The position numbers were made by a program, and so were the translations under genes. DNA of 64,000 nt from Bin34 sp965219935. GTDB lineage: Bacteria > Chloroflexota > Anaerolineae > Caldilineales > Caldilineaceae. Shown piece after piece: positions 49,050 to 56,763 of the stretch (positions within the stretch are counted from its first letter, which is position 1; every line of letters starts with the position of its first letter). Under the pieces are notes generated by a model, which saw nothing but the letters and a program-made list of their open reading frames with translations, had not been told where the DNA came from and ran no database searches. The DNA lies in NCBI GenBank assembly GCA_965219935.1, contig CBDCOU010000003.1, positions 1,674,001 through 1,738,000 of the forward strand. The letters are read 5' to 3'.

Positions 49050-49691
49050 ATGGGCAGCCCGTACCTGTACATCCCGACTGCCATCCTCATCGGCTACCTG
49101 CTGGGGGCCGTCCCGGTCGGGTTCGTTGCCTGCCGGGTCTGGGGAGTGGATATTCGGACCGTCGGGTCCGGACGGACGGGGGCCACCAATGCCTGGCGCG
49201 CCGCCGGGCTCAAGGCAGCTCTGCCAACCGCCTTGGGCGATGCCTTGAAAGGCGTCGCGGCCGTGGCCCTGGTCCGGTGGCTGCTGGCACAGTTGGCGCC
49301 AGCGGCATCAGCCGACCTGAACATCCTGGCCGCCGCGGCGGCCGGCGGCGCGGCCGTCCTGGGTCACAACTGGTCGGTCTTCCTGGGCTTCAAGGGAGGG
49401 GCCGGTGGCATAACATGTGCGTTGACCTGCCTGGCCCTCGACCCCATCGTCGGCCTGATTGTGGTCGTGGTCGGGGCCACCATGATTTGGTGGGCCCGCA
49501 TTGCCGCGATTGCGACCTTGTCCACCGGGGTGGTCTCTCTGGCCGGCTTTCTGGCACTGTCCGCAAACGGGGAGCTGTCCTGGTCCTATCTGGCCTTCGC
49601 CATCCCCGCCTGCCTGGCCATCATCGTCTCGCTCCGGTCCAACCGGGAAAAGCTACGACAGCAAGACGAACGGATCATCACCCTGTGGTAG
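49050..49691 (+). CDS. plsY: Acyl-phosphate:glycerol-3-phosphate acyltransferase PlsY
   Basis: 213 residues, polytopic membrane enzyme that starts phospholipid synthesis. The three family motifs are visible: GSGRTGATNAWRAAG, LGHNWSVFLGFKGGAGGIT (usually KGGKG; here GGAG) and the distal RHRENI-like region RSNREKLRQQDER. It is followed by a glycerol facilitator, a sensible glycerol-phosphate context. Confidence 0.9.
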   Translation: MGSPYLYIPTAILIGYLLGAVPVGFVACRVWGVDIRTVGSGRTGATNAWRAAGLKAALPTALGDALKGVAAVALVRWLLAQLAPAASADLNILAAAAAGGAAVLGHNWSVFLGFKGGAGGITCALTCLALDPIVGLIVVVVGATMIWWARIAAIATLSTGVVSLAGFLALSANGELSWSYLAFAIPACLAIIVSLRSNREKLRQQDERIITLW

Positions 49692-49770
49692 GGCCCGGTT
49701 CCGTCGGGCCGCCGCAGGTAGAGATCAACTTTCCGTCGCCCCATTACAAAGGAATTCATACAGACCGGGC

Positions 49771-49800
49771 TTGACAGGCCTAAACCGGGCCTGAAATCAT
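49771..49800 (+). promoter_or_regulatory. Possible promoter of the aquaglyceroporin gene
   Basis: TTGACA (49771-49776), an 18-bp spacer and AATCAT (49795-49800, 4 of 6 consensus bases), 70 bp before the chosen start. It is the only good -35 box in the 180-bp gap after plsY. Confidence 0.4.
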
Positions 49801-49870
49801 TTTCATGTGTACTGCAACGGTGGAAACGCGGGTCGCGTGGCCCCCGCTGCTGCCTCACAGGCCAAGAAGG

Positions 49871-50746
49871 ATGATTTCCCGGACCGTTGACGCCAAACTG
49901 CCGCATCCGAACGGCGACACCAAGCGCAAAGACACTGCTCGCCGTTTGCTGGTCGAGTTCCTCGGCACGTTTTCGCTCATCTTTGCCGGTACCGGTGCCG
50001 TGGTGTTGGCGGACTTGGGGATCGGTTCCCTCGTCTCGATCATGTTTGCCCATGCCCTGGTCATCATGGTCATGGCCTATGCCCACGGCGACATCAGCGG
50101 CAGCATCATCAATCCCGCGGCCACCCTCGGCCTGTTCGTGGCCGGCGCCATCGAGTGGATCCAGGTCCTGCCGTTCATCGTGGTCCAGTTGGCCGGCGGC
50201 GTTGCGGGAGGCCTGTTCGTGCAATTTGCCTTCAGCGGCATGGTGGACTTGTCCGGTGCGCCATCCGCCTACGGTGCCACGGTCATTGCCGACGGCGTTT
50301 CCATTCCGGCCGCGTTCGCGCTTGAGGTGCTCGGGACGTTCCTGGTGGTCAACGCCATCCTGCACTGCGCCGTCAAGGGCAAGGCTGGCAACCTGGCGCC
50401 CATCGCCATCGCCTTCACCGTGGGTGCCCTGATCCTGGCATTCGGTCCCCTGACCGGAGCCTCCTTCAACCCTGCCCGTACCCTGGGACCCGCCGTGGCC
50501 ACGGGCAACTACGCGGATTTCTGGCTCTACATGACGGCCACGTTTGGCGGCGCGGCCCTGGCCGGCATTTTCAACAGATTCTTCATGCTGTCCGACAATG
50601 ACGAAGAAGACAGCGAGGACCAGACGCCGCAAGGTGGCCGCGAGGGCCGGTTTCCCCGCAGGTGCGGCAGGCGGTTCCCGGGGCCCCAGTGGCCGCGCAC
50701 GGTCCCGAGCGGCATGCGGGCGACCGGCGGCAGACTGGAGACGTAG
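49871..50746 (+). CDS. MIP-family aquaglyceroporin, C-terminus running into IS relic
   Basis: 291 residues; the genuine part ends near residue 255. Six helices and two half-helices with NPA boxes: SGSIINPAATLGLF (usual SGAHxNPAVT) and GASFNPARTLGPAVATG. It should pass glycerol or water across the membrane. Start chosen at ATG 49871; the upstream frame start at 49805 has no homology. After FMLSDNDEEDSED the frame reads through into antisense of the ISAs1 relic (PRRCGRRFPGPQWPRTVP), so the natural C-terminus was replaced. A ghost of a second copy of the 3' end lies at 54.7-54.9 kb beside glpK. Confidence 0.87.
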   Translation: MISRTVDAKLPHPNGDTKRKDTARRLLVEFLGTFSLIFAGTGAVVLADLGIGSLVSIMFAHALVIMVMAYAHGDISGSIINPAATLGLFVAGAIEWIQVLPFIVVQLAGGVAGGLFVQFAFSGMVDLSGAPSAYGATVIADGVSIPAAFALEVLGTFLVVNAILHCAVKGKAGNLAPIAIAFTVGALILAFGPLTGASFNPARTLGPAVATGNYADFWLYMTATFGGAALAGIFNRFFMLSDNDEEDSEDQTPQGGREGRFPRRCGRRFPGPQWPRTVPSGMRATGGRLET

Positions 50747-51556
50747 CAGCGGGTCTCCGTGGAGACCTGCGAACCCTGCCGCCGTCGAGCCTCAATCATG
50801 ACCAGGTTGTGCAGGTCGGGCCAAATCCCGTCGGGGTCCACATACCGGAGGTACTCCGGTGTTCCGAGTGCCCAACAGCGGCGCGTCTCGATTCTTCCGC
50901 GGTTCCTGTTTACGGTCTTGTGGAAGTCGTGGTCGCAACCCTCGAACCCCTCTGCACGACGGCGAAGGTCTCGACCACGGCCTCGTGCAACGGCGGCTGG
51001 TTGCCCTTGAGGGCCAGCACATGGTCGACGCCCCGGTCGCGGATCGTCTCTGCGAGCTGCTTCTGGCAACCCATGGCGTCCATGGTCACGATGCAGCCCT
51101 CCAGCGCCGGGATGGCCGTGATCGCGTGGGACCGGTCGTCCACCCAGCGCTGACTAGGTGCAGAGGGGACACACTCCGGGCCTGGTCGTGCGAGCCCCGG
51201 GCCGCCTTGCCGTCCACGGCCACAAGCGCGGCCGGCAGCGTCGCGGCCAAGCAGGCTTCCCACTGGGCCGGAGCCAGCAGGCCGAAGACACGCCCGGAGG
51301 GGTCGGGCGAGGGGATGCCGTACGGCAGGTCCAGGAAGGTTTCCAGCAAGGCCTGCTTCTAGAGAACGAAAAATTCGACCTCGGGCCCCTTGTCGGCACC
51401 GCCGATGACGGCCAGGGTGGCGAGCAGGAGAATGGCCTCCAAGGCATGGCGCCGAGCCTGGGGGCGACGGGGATCGTCGACCTCGGCCAGCAGGGACACC
51501 AGGGGAACGGGATCAGGGTCGGCCATGAGCGGGCCTCCAGGGCGGAACGAAGCCAC
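50640..51556 (-). pseudogene. ISAs1-family transposase relic, frameshifted and 3'-truncated
   Basis: Minus-strand pieces in at least three frames: PVPLVSLLAEVDDPRRPQAR, RHALEAILLLATLAVIGGAD (N-terminal DDE-associated domain); ATLPAALVAVDGKAARGSHD (first Asp); GCIVTMDAMGCQKQLAETIR and DHVLALKGNQPPLHEAVVE (second Asp); NRGRIETRRCWALG and RCYVSSLPPVARMPLGTVRG, HWGPGNRLPHL. This is the ISAs1/H-repeat pattern. The end after HWxxENxLHW is missing at the aquaporin junction (about 50640), and a short segment is deleted near 51160. Non-functional. Confidence 0.87.
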
Positions 51557-52109
51557 CTCCTACCCAGGGTCGGCGCAACCCAAATTAGAATGCGATTGCC
51601 CTGACCAGACCTCTTATCCCTACTCCTTCGGTGGATTTGGGGTAGCTGCAGTGCGCTGAAACCTATGCTGATTTGGGTTTGTCGATGATTCTTGCAGGCG
51701 GCGCACTGTGCTAGGATCACGGAACGGCTTCCGTGCAGGCGTCATCGGACCGCTCAACATGGCAATAACCAAGCCGACCTGCAGCGTGTCGCAGCCGAAT
51801 CGGAAGACGGAACCGGACCTGAATCCGTCCCTAAACGGTTCCGGTGGCAAGCTCTGCCGTCGTTAATGAGCGCGCGGAGGCTTGGTAAGACGGCTGGAAC
51901 CACCGGTCGCACAGGTCGAAACCGGTCGCACAGACCGAAGAAGTGCGTAACCAAGCAGGCATCGGTTGGCCAGATAATCACAGGTTGGCTGGCTTGTCAT
52001 AAGGCTTGGAGAGCGGTTTAGACAAAACTGCCATAGCCTGATACACTCGGCGATCCAAGAGATCGACCGCGTAGGATTGGCAGTCGAAGAGGGTAAAGGG
52101 GAAGTCGCC
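51557..52109. other. Region upstream of the dehydrogenase, no gene recognised
   Basis: About 550 bp, beginning with the former 5' flank of the ISAs1 relic. Contains a 19-bp imperfect tandem repeat around 51902-51937 (ACCGGTCGCACAGGTCGAA, then ACCGGTCGCACAGACCGAA). The composition drops toward 50 % G+C here, as in the next two genes. Confidence 0.4.
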
Positions 52110-53261
52110 ATGAGAGCCGTCGTGTACCAGGGTCCGTTCAGCGTTGCCGTAGAGGAAGTTCCCGATCCCGAGATCAAGCATCCGAATGACGTAATCGTCA
52201 AGATCACTTCGAGTTGCATCTGCGGCTCCGACCTGCACATGTATGAGGGTCGAACCGGGGCCGAACCGGGCATCGTCTTCGGACACGAGAACATGGGTGT
52301 AATCGTAGAGGTCGGGTCCGCTGTGAAAACCTTGTCCGTAGACGACAGGGTCGTGATGCCGTTCAACGTCGGCTGCGGCTTCTGCAAGAACTGCCAGCGG
52401 GGGTTTACGGGTTTCTGCCTCACGGTCAACCCTGGATTTGCCGGCGGTGCGTATGGATACGTGGCAATGGGACCATGGCGCGGCGGGCAAGCCGAGTATA
52501 TCCAGGTGCCTTACGCGGACTTCAACTGTCTGCCTCTTCCGGCCGGGGATGCGTTGGAGTGGGATTTCTCTCTTCTGGCGGACATATTCCCCACGGGCTA
52601 TCACGGCACTGAGCTTGCCGACGTGAGTCCCGGCGAGAGCGTCGCCGTGTGGGGCGCGGGACCGGTCGGCCTGATGGCCATCTATAGTTGCGTCATCAGA
52701 GGAGCGGCGGAGATCTATTCCATCGATCACGTGCAGGAGCGGCTGGACGTGGCCAGCGAGATTGGCGCTATTCCCATCAATTTCGATGACGCCGATCCGG
52801 TAGAGCAGATCAGGGACATGCGCGGGGGTGACGGTGTGGACAAGACGATCGACGCCGTGGGCTATCAGGCCGCTGCGCAAGGATCGTCCGCCGCCGGAGG
52901 CGAGCAGGTCGAGGTTCCCAACGTGGTCCTGAATCAGATGATCGACCTGATCAATCCCACGGGGATCATGGGCATCCCCGGCCTGTACGTGCCATCGGAC
53001 CCCGGTGGAGTGGACGAGGGCGCCAAGAGGGGCGCTCTGTCCATCAACTTCGGGAAGCTCTTTGAGAAGGGTCTGAGGCTGGGGACGGGTCAGTGCAACG
53101 TTAAGCAGTACAACGCCTACTTGCGCGACCTCATCATATCCGGCAAGGCCACTCCCAGCTTCGTAGTGTCCCACGAGGTGCCGCTGGACGACGCCGTCGA
53201 CGCCTACCACAAGTTCGACCAGCGCATCGACGGGTACACCAAGGTCATTCTGAAGCCATAG
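52110..53261 (+). CDS. Zinc-dependent alcohol dehydrogenase, glutathione-independent formaldehyde-dehydrogenase-like
   Basis: 383 residues, MDR family. Catalytic Zn ligands in TSSCICGSDLHMYEG and VFGHENMGVIVEVG; the structural Zn loop has GCGFCKNCQRGFTGFC. The Rossmann motif is VAVWGAGPVGLMAIYSCV. The spacing and VGYQAAAQ insert resemble glutathione-independent formaldehyde dehydrogenase (about 395 residues) more than simple alcohol dehydrogenases. Start ATG 52110 follows AAAGGGGAA. Codons are clearly less GC-rich than in the neighbours (for example 32 of 60 G+C at 52141-52200), and the gene sits between IS relics, so horizontal acquisition is likely. Confidence 0.85.
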   Translation: MRAVVYQGPFSVAVEEVPDPEIKHPNDVIVKITSSCICGSDLHMYEGRTGAEPGIVFGHENMGVIVEVGSAVKTLSVDDRVVMPFNVGCGFCKNCQRGFTGFCLTVNPGFAGGAYGYVAMGPWRGGQAEYIQVPYADFNCLPLPAGDALEWDFSLLADIFPTGYHGTELADVSPGESVAVWGAGPVGLMAIYSCVIRGAAEIYSIDHVQERLDVASEIGAIPINFDDADPVEQIRDMRGGDGVDKTIDAVGYQAAAQGSSAAGGEQVEVPNVVLNQMIDLINPTGIMGIPGLYVPSDPGGVDEGAKRGALSINFGKLFEKGLRLGTGQCNVKQYNAYLRDLIISGKATPSFVVSHEVPLDDAVDAYHKFDQRIDGYTKVILKP

Positions 53262-53440
53262 TTGGATCGTGCTGGTTCGTTCCCGGTCAGCACATACGCA
53301 AAGAAGCAGGGGATGTGGTGCGGATTCACACCCACGGCATCCCCCCGGCCCACGTGGGATCACTCGTACCGCGAAGCTTCTCCCTTCATGGTCGGGAACG
53401 GTAGGCGTGCTTCAAGCGCAGGCAGAGGCTAAGATCACTG

Positions 53441-53461
53441 CCCTTGGGTTTCGACCAAGGG
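53441..53461 (+). other. Stem-loop between the dehydrogenase and propeller genes
   Basis: CCCTTGG-GTTTCGA-CCAAGGG, a 7-bp stem with a 7-nt loop, ending about 10 bp before the ribosome-binding site of the next gene. No U-run follows, so it is more likely to act on the mRNA leader than as a terminator. Confidence 0.5.
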
Positions 53462-53486
53462 GATGGCAAGTACAGGAGGTTGTGTC

Positions 53487-54494
53487 ATGCGGGTAGGAAG
53501 CGAAGAGCATTCATACAAATGGATCGACAACTGGGCCAAGATTCCCGAGAGTGAGAGCTCGCGCAAGGGGTGGGCGCATCCGGGCGTAGTGGTCACGGGG
53601 TCGGGAAACGTTTTGATCAGCCACCCTGGCAACCCGGAAGTGTTGACCTTCGACGGGGATGGCAACCTGATTTCCTCGTGGCGCGGCGACTTTGCCGAGG
53701 CGCATGGGCTCGCCCTCGTCAACGAGGACGGGGTTGAGTACCTGTGGATTGCGGATCACGGCTCCAAAAATCACTACCTGCACGGCTACCAAAACCCTCC
53801 AGGCGTGGGTGATGCGCCGGGCACGGTATTCAAGACGACATTGGATGGTGAAGTGGTCATGAGGCTGGAGACGCCTCCCCTTCCCGTGTACGAAGACACG
53901 CGCTACTCCCCCACAACCGTAACGGTGAACGAAGAGCGATTCGGCGGCAATGGCGACATCTGGGTGGGCGATGGGTACGGCGCGCACCAGGTCCACAGGT
54001 TCACGAAGGGCGGCGTGCATGTCGGCAGCATCAACGGCGAGGAGGGGGCCGGGGCCTACAATTGCCCGCACGGCATTTTTGTAGATTATCGGAAGTCCGA
54101 GCCGGAGCTCTACGTGGCTGACAGGGCCAACGCCCGCGTACAGGTCTACGACATGGAGGGTGGATTCAGGCGGTCATTCGGCAACGATTTTCTGACCACC
54201 CCCAGCTGTTTCGCAACACATGGCGATCTGATGATCATCGCCGAGCTCAACGCGCGCCTCGCGGTCGTCGATTTGAACGATGATCTTCTCACCTACCTCG
54301 GCGCAAACCAGCAGGTGTGCGATGTTGAGGGCTGGCCCAACAATCTCAACGAATCGGGGCAGGCAGTACGCACGAGCCTCCTGGAGACGGGCAAGTTCAA
54401 CAGTCCTCACGGTATGGCTGCGGACGCCAACGGCAACCTGTATGTAGCCGAATGGCTCATCGGGGGCAGGGTAACCAAGCTGAATAGGTCCTAA
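53487..54494 (+). CDS. NHL/SMP-30-like beta-propeller protein
   Basis: 335 residues, no signal peptide. Repeated blades with the pattern hxhxDxxNxRVQVY and GhxxDxxGNLYVAEW (for example LYVADRANARVQVYDMEGGF near residue 210 and PHGMAADANGNLYVAEWL near 320) indicate a six-bladed propeller of NHL type. Lyases, peptidylglycine-type enzymes and sugar lactonases share this fold; no catalytic signature is decisive. ATG 53487 has a perfect ribosome-binding site (AGGAGG, 7 bp upstream). Low GC (29 of 60 at 53461-53520) and position suggest it was acquired with the dehydrogenase, and both may act on one substrate. Confidence 0.75.
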   Translation: MRVGSEEHSYKWIDNWAKIPESESSRKGWAHPGVVVTGSGNVLISHPGNPEVLTFDGDGNLISSWRGDFAEAHGLALVNEDGVEYLWIADHGSKNHYLHGYQNPPGVGDAPGTVFKTTLDGEVVMRLETPPLPVYEDTRYSPTTVTVNEERFGGNGDIWVGDGYGAHQVHRFTKGGVHVGSINGEEGAGAYNCPHGIFVDYRKSEPELYVADRANARVQVYDMEGGFRRSFGNDFLTTPSCFATHGDLMIIAELNARLAVVDLNDDLLTYLGANQQVCDVEGWPNNLNESGQAVRTSLLETGKFNSPHGMAADANGNLYVAEWLIGGRVTKLNRS

Positions 54495-54696
54495 GCACCC
54501 TTGGGACACGCTGCGTGGACGCCTGACAAACGAGAGGCAGCCACACGTCCTGCCGGAATTCCAGCACAAGGGGTACCGGGCATCCTGCAAAGGCGTCCGT
54601 ACCCCGTTGAAGCCCCCAATCCACCGAAGGGACGTGTGGATACCCCGGTCAGGCCAGGGATGCAAGACGCTGGCGCGGGCCAGCACGCCCTTGCTT
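54495..54696. other. Short decayed stretch after the propeller gene
   Basis: About 200 bp without a supported gene, linking the propeller gene to the facilitator ghost. A 12-bp match (ATCCACCGAAGG) to the 5' flank of the ISAs1 relic is present at 54620-54631 but is too short to prove an IS end. Confidence 0.35.
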
Positions 54697-54910
54697 GATG
54701 CAGACCGGCCCGCACCCCAGGTCTCCCGCCGTGGCCACGGGCAATTGTGCGGACATCTGGCTCCACATGGTTGCCACGTTTGGCGGTGCAGCCCCGGCCG
54801 GCCTCTACAACAGATGGTTCATGCTGTCCAAAGACAAAGTGGATAACGAGGCGGAAAGTACCCGCGGACGACGCGGTTCGCGGCGGGGACAGCGCGACCA
54901 GCGACCTTGA
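54697..54910 (+). pseudogene. 3'-terminal fragment of a second aquaglyceroporin gene
   Basis: From about 54733 the sequence encodes VATGNCADIWLHMVATFGGA, then APAGLYNRWFMLSKDKVDNE and a basic tail to a TGA at 54908-54910. It aligns codon by codon with VATGNYADFWLYMTATFGGA, ALAGIFNRFFMLSDNDEEDS of the intact gene at 50.5 kb. A one-base insertion breaks the NPARTLGP box at about 54713-54725, and nothing upstream is recognisable. The fragment lies 32 bp before glpK, so the ancestral order was probably facilitator-glpK. Confidence 0.8.
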
Positions 54911-54942
54911 ACATGCCTGTCCGGTTCCCTCTCTGAAGCTCC

Positions 54943-56448
54943 ATGTCGACACGTTACATCGGCGCCTTGGACGCCGGCACCACCAGTGTGCGCTTCATGG
55001 TATTCGACCACGAAGCCAAGGTGGTGGCACAGGCCCAAAAGGAACACCGCCAAATCTTCCCGCAGCAGGGATGGGTTGAGCACGACCCCCTGGAAATCTG
55101 GGCCAACTGCGCCGAAGTGATACGCACGGCCCTGTCCTCCGCCGGGCTGACCGGCGACGACATCGAAGCGGTTGGCATCACCAACCAGCGGGAAACCACC
55201 GTCATCTGGGAACGCGCGACGGGACGCCCGGTCCACAATGCCCTCGTCTGGCAGGACACGCGCACCGACCGGTTGTGCAACCAGTGGCTGGCGGATGGGC
55301 TGGAACAGGAGATTGCCCACCGCAGCGGCCTGCCCATCTCCCCCTACTTTGCCTCGTCCAAGATCCGCTGGATCCTGGACCACGTCGACAACGGCATGGC
55401 CCGGGCCCGGCGCGGGGAACTCTGCTTCGGAACCATTGACACCTGGCTGCTGCTCCAACTCAGCGCCGACCGCCGGCACGTCACGGACGTGACCAACGCC
55501 AGCCGCACCATGTGCATGAACCTGGAGACGCTGGACTGGGACGAAAACCTGCTCGCGGTCCTGGACATTCCAGCCGCCATTCTTCCAACGATTGCACCCA
55601 GCAGCAGCCCCGATGCCCTGGGCATGTCCGCATCCAACGGACCGCTGGGTGCCCAGATTCCCATCTGCGGAATTCTGGGCGACCAGCAGGCCGCCACCGT
55701 CGGCCAAGCCTGCCTAACGCCAGGCGAAGCCAAGAACACCTACGGCACTGGCTGCTTCCTCCTGCTCAACACGGGACAGGAAATCCGGCGCAGTACCAAG
55801 GGATTGATCTCCACAGTGGCCTACCAGTTCGGCAACCGACCGGCCGTCTATGCGCTGGAAGGGTCGGTGGCCATGGGCGGTGCCACCGTGCAGTGGCTCC
55901 GCGACGAGATGCAGATGATTGACGAGGCCGCCGACAGCGAGACCCTGGCCGCCAGCGTACCCGACAACGGGGGTTGCTACCTGGTTCCGGCCTTCAGCGG
56001 CCTGTTTTCCCCCTGGTGGCGCAGTGATGCCCGTGGCGTGCTGGCCGGTTTGACTCGTTATGTCACCAAGGCGCACGTGGTGCGCGCCGCGTTGGAAGCC
56101 ATTTGCTTCCAGTCGCGGGACGTGCTCGACGTGATGATCGAGGAAGGCGGCGTTGCCATGCCGCGCCTCAACGTGGACGGCGGCGCCACGGCCAACGACT
56201 TCCTGATGCAGCTGCAGGCCGACATTCTGGGCATACAGGTGGCCCGGCCCGTGATCACGGAGACCACCAGCCTGGGCGCGGCCTATGCCGCTGGCCTGGC
56301 CATCGGCTACTGGGAATCCGAAGATGCCATCCGATCCGGGTTCCAGGTGGACCAGGTTTGGGAACCCGCCATTGGTGCCGAGGAGCGCGACACGCTCCAT
56401 GCCAATTGGCTCAAGGCGGTGGACCGAACCCTGAACTGGGTGGACTGA
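54943..56448 (+). CDS. glpK: Glycerol kinase
   Basis: 501 residues, usual length. Phosphorylates glycerol to sn-glycerol-3-phosphate. FGGY signatures: YIGALDAGTTSVRFMVFDHE (phosphate loop), GWVEHDPLEIWANCAEVIR, GITNQRETTVIWERATGRPV, HNALVWQDTRT, GTIDTWLLLQLSA, GILGDQQAATVGQACLTPGE and KNTYGTGCFLLLNTG, and NVDGGATANDFLMQLQADIL. The facilitator ghost just upstream and PlsY 5 kb away fit a glycerol-phosphate theme. Confidence 0.97.
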   Translation: MSTRYIGALDAGTTSVRFMVFDHEAKVVAQAQKEHRQIFPQQGWVEHDPLEIWANCAEVIRTALSSAGLTGDDIEAVGITNQRETTVIWERATGRPVHNALVWQDTRTDRLCNQWLADGLEQEIAHRSGLPISPYFASSKIRWILDHVDNGMARARRGELCFGTIDTWLLLQLSADRRHVTDVTNASRTMCMNLETLDWDENLLAVLDIPAAILPTIAPSSSPDALGMSASNGPLGAQIPICGILGDQQAATVGQACLTPGEAKNTYGTGCFLLLNTGQEIRRSTKGLISTVAYQFGNRPAVYALEGSVAMGGATVQWLRDEMQMIDEAADSETLAASVPDNGGCYLVPAFSGLFSPWWRSDARGVLAGLTRYVTKAHVVRAALEAICFQSRDVLDVMIEEGGVAMPRLNVDGGATANDFLMQLQADILGIQVARPVITETTSLGAAYAAGLAIGYWESEDAIRSGFQVDQVWEPAIGAEERDTLHANWLKAVDRTLNWVD

Positions 56449-56681
56449 GCCGCAACCGTAGTCCTGCCGGGCTCCGAACGTTGACTGCAGCCGCAATCTG
56501 AAGTTCCGCAAAGCCGGACGGCGGCGCTCTGGCCGGCACCCCAAACAAGCCTTTCTGTGCCGGACCTGCGCGGTCACCATCTTCCTACAGGAAGACATCG
56601 GCACAACGCAGGCCGGTTGCCAAACTGGCTGGCTACAGATGCAATCTGCAGTTGACGGACACGATGCGTCCGCAATATCCT
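56449..56681. other. Intergenic, possible remnant of a zinc-ribbon transposase
   Basis: A plus-strand stretch (about 56483-56578) reads CSRNLKFRKAGRRRSGRHPK, then QAFLCRTCAVTIF, loosely like the N-terminal zinc ribbon of IS1-type transposases, but one Cys pair is broken and no core follows. Treated as decayed DNA. Confidence 0.25.
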
Positions 56682-56712
56682 TGCAAATTGAAAGATACAC
56701 TTTCAATTTGCA
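56682..56712. promoter_or_regulatory. Perfect 13-bp inverted repeat over the ATPase promoter
   Basis: TGCAAATTGAAAG (56682-56694), five bases, CTTTCAATTTGCA (56700-56712), exact reverse complements. The right arm covers a -35-like TTTCAA (56701-56706); 18 bp later is TATACT (56725-56730), a good -10 box. A protein bound here would block the polymerase. Confidence 0.75.
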
Positions 56713-56763
56713 TTATTTGTGCTCTATACTCTCGTGGCAGTCAAGCAGCAGAGGTTCGAAGCC

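Noticed and set aside
54607..54670. Possible second ISAs1 end upstream of the facilitator ghost
   Set aside because: Shares only a 12-bp exact stretch (ATCCACCGAAGG) and a loose pattern with the flank of the 51-kb relic; too short to separate from chance.
56483..56578. Zinc-ribbon-like peptide suggesting an IS1-type transposase start
   Set aside because: One Cys pair is broken and no catalytic domain follows; recorded only as possible decayed DNA.
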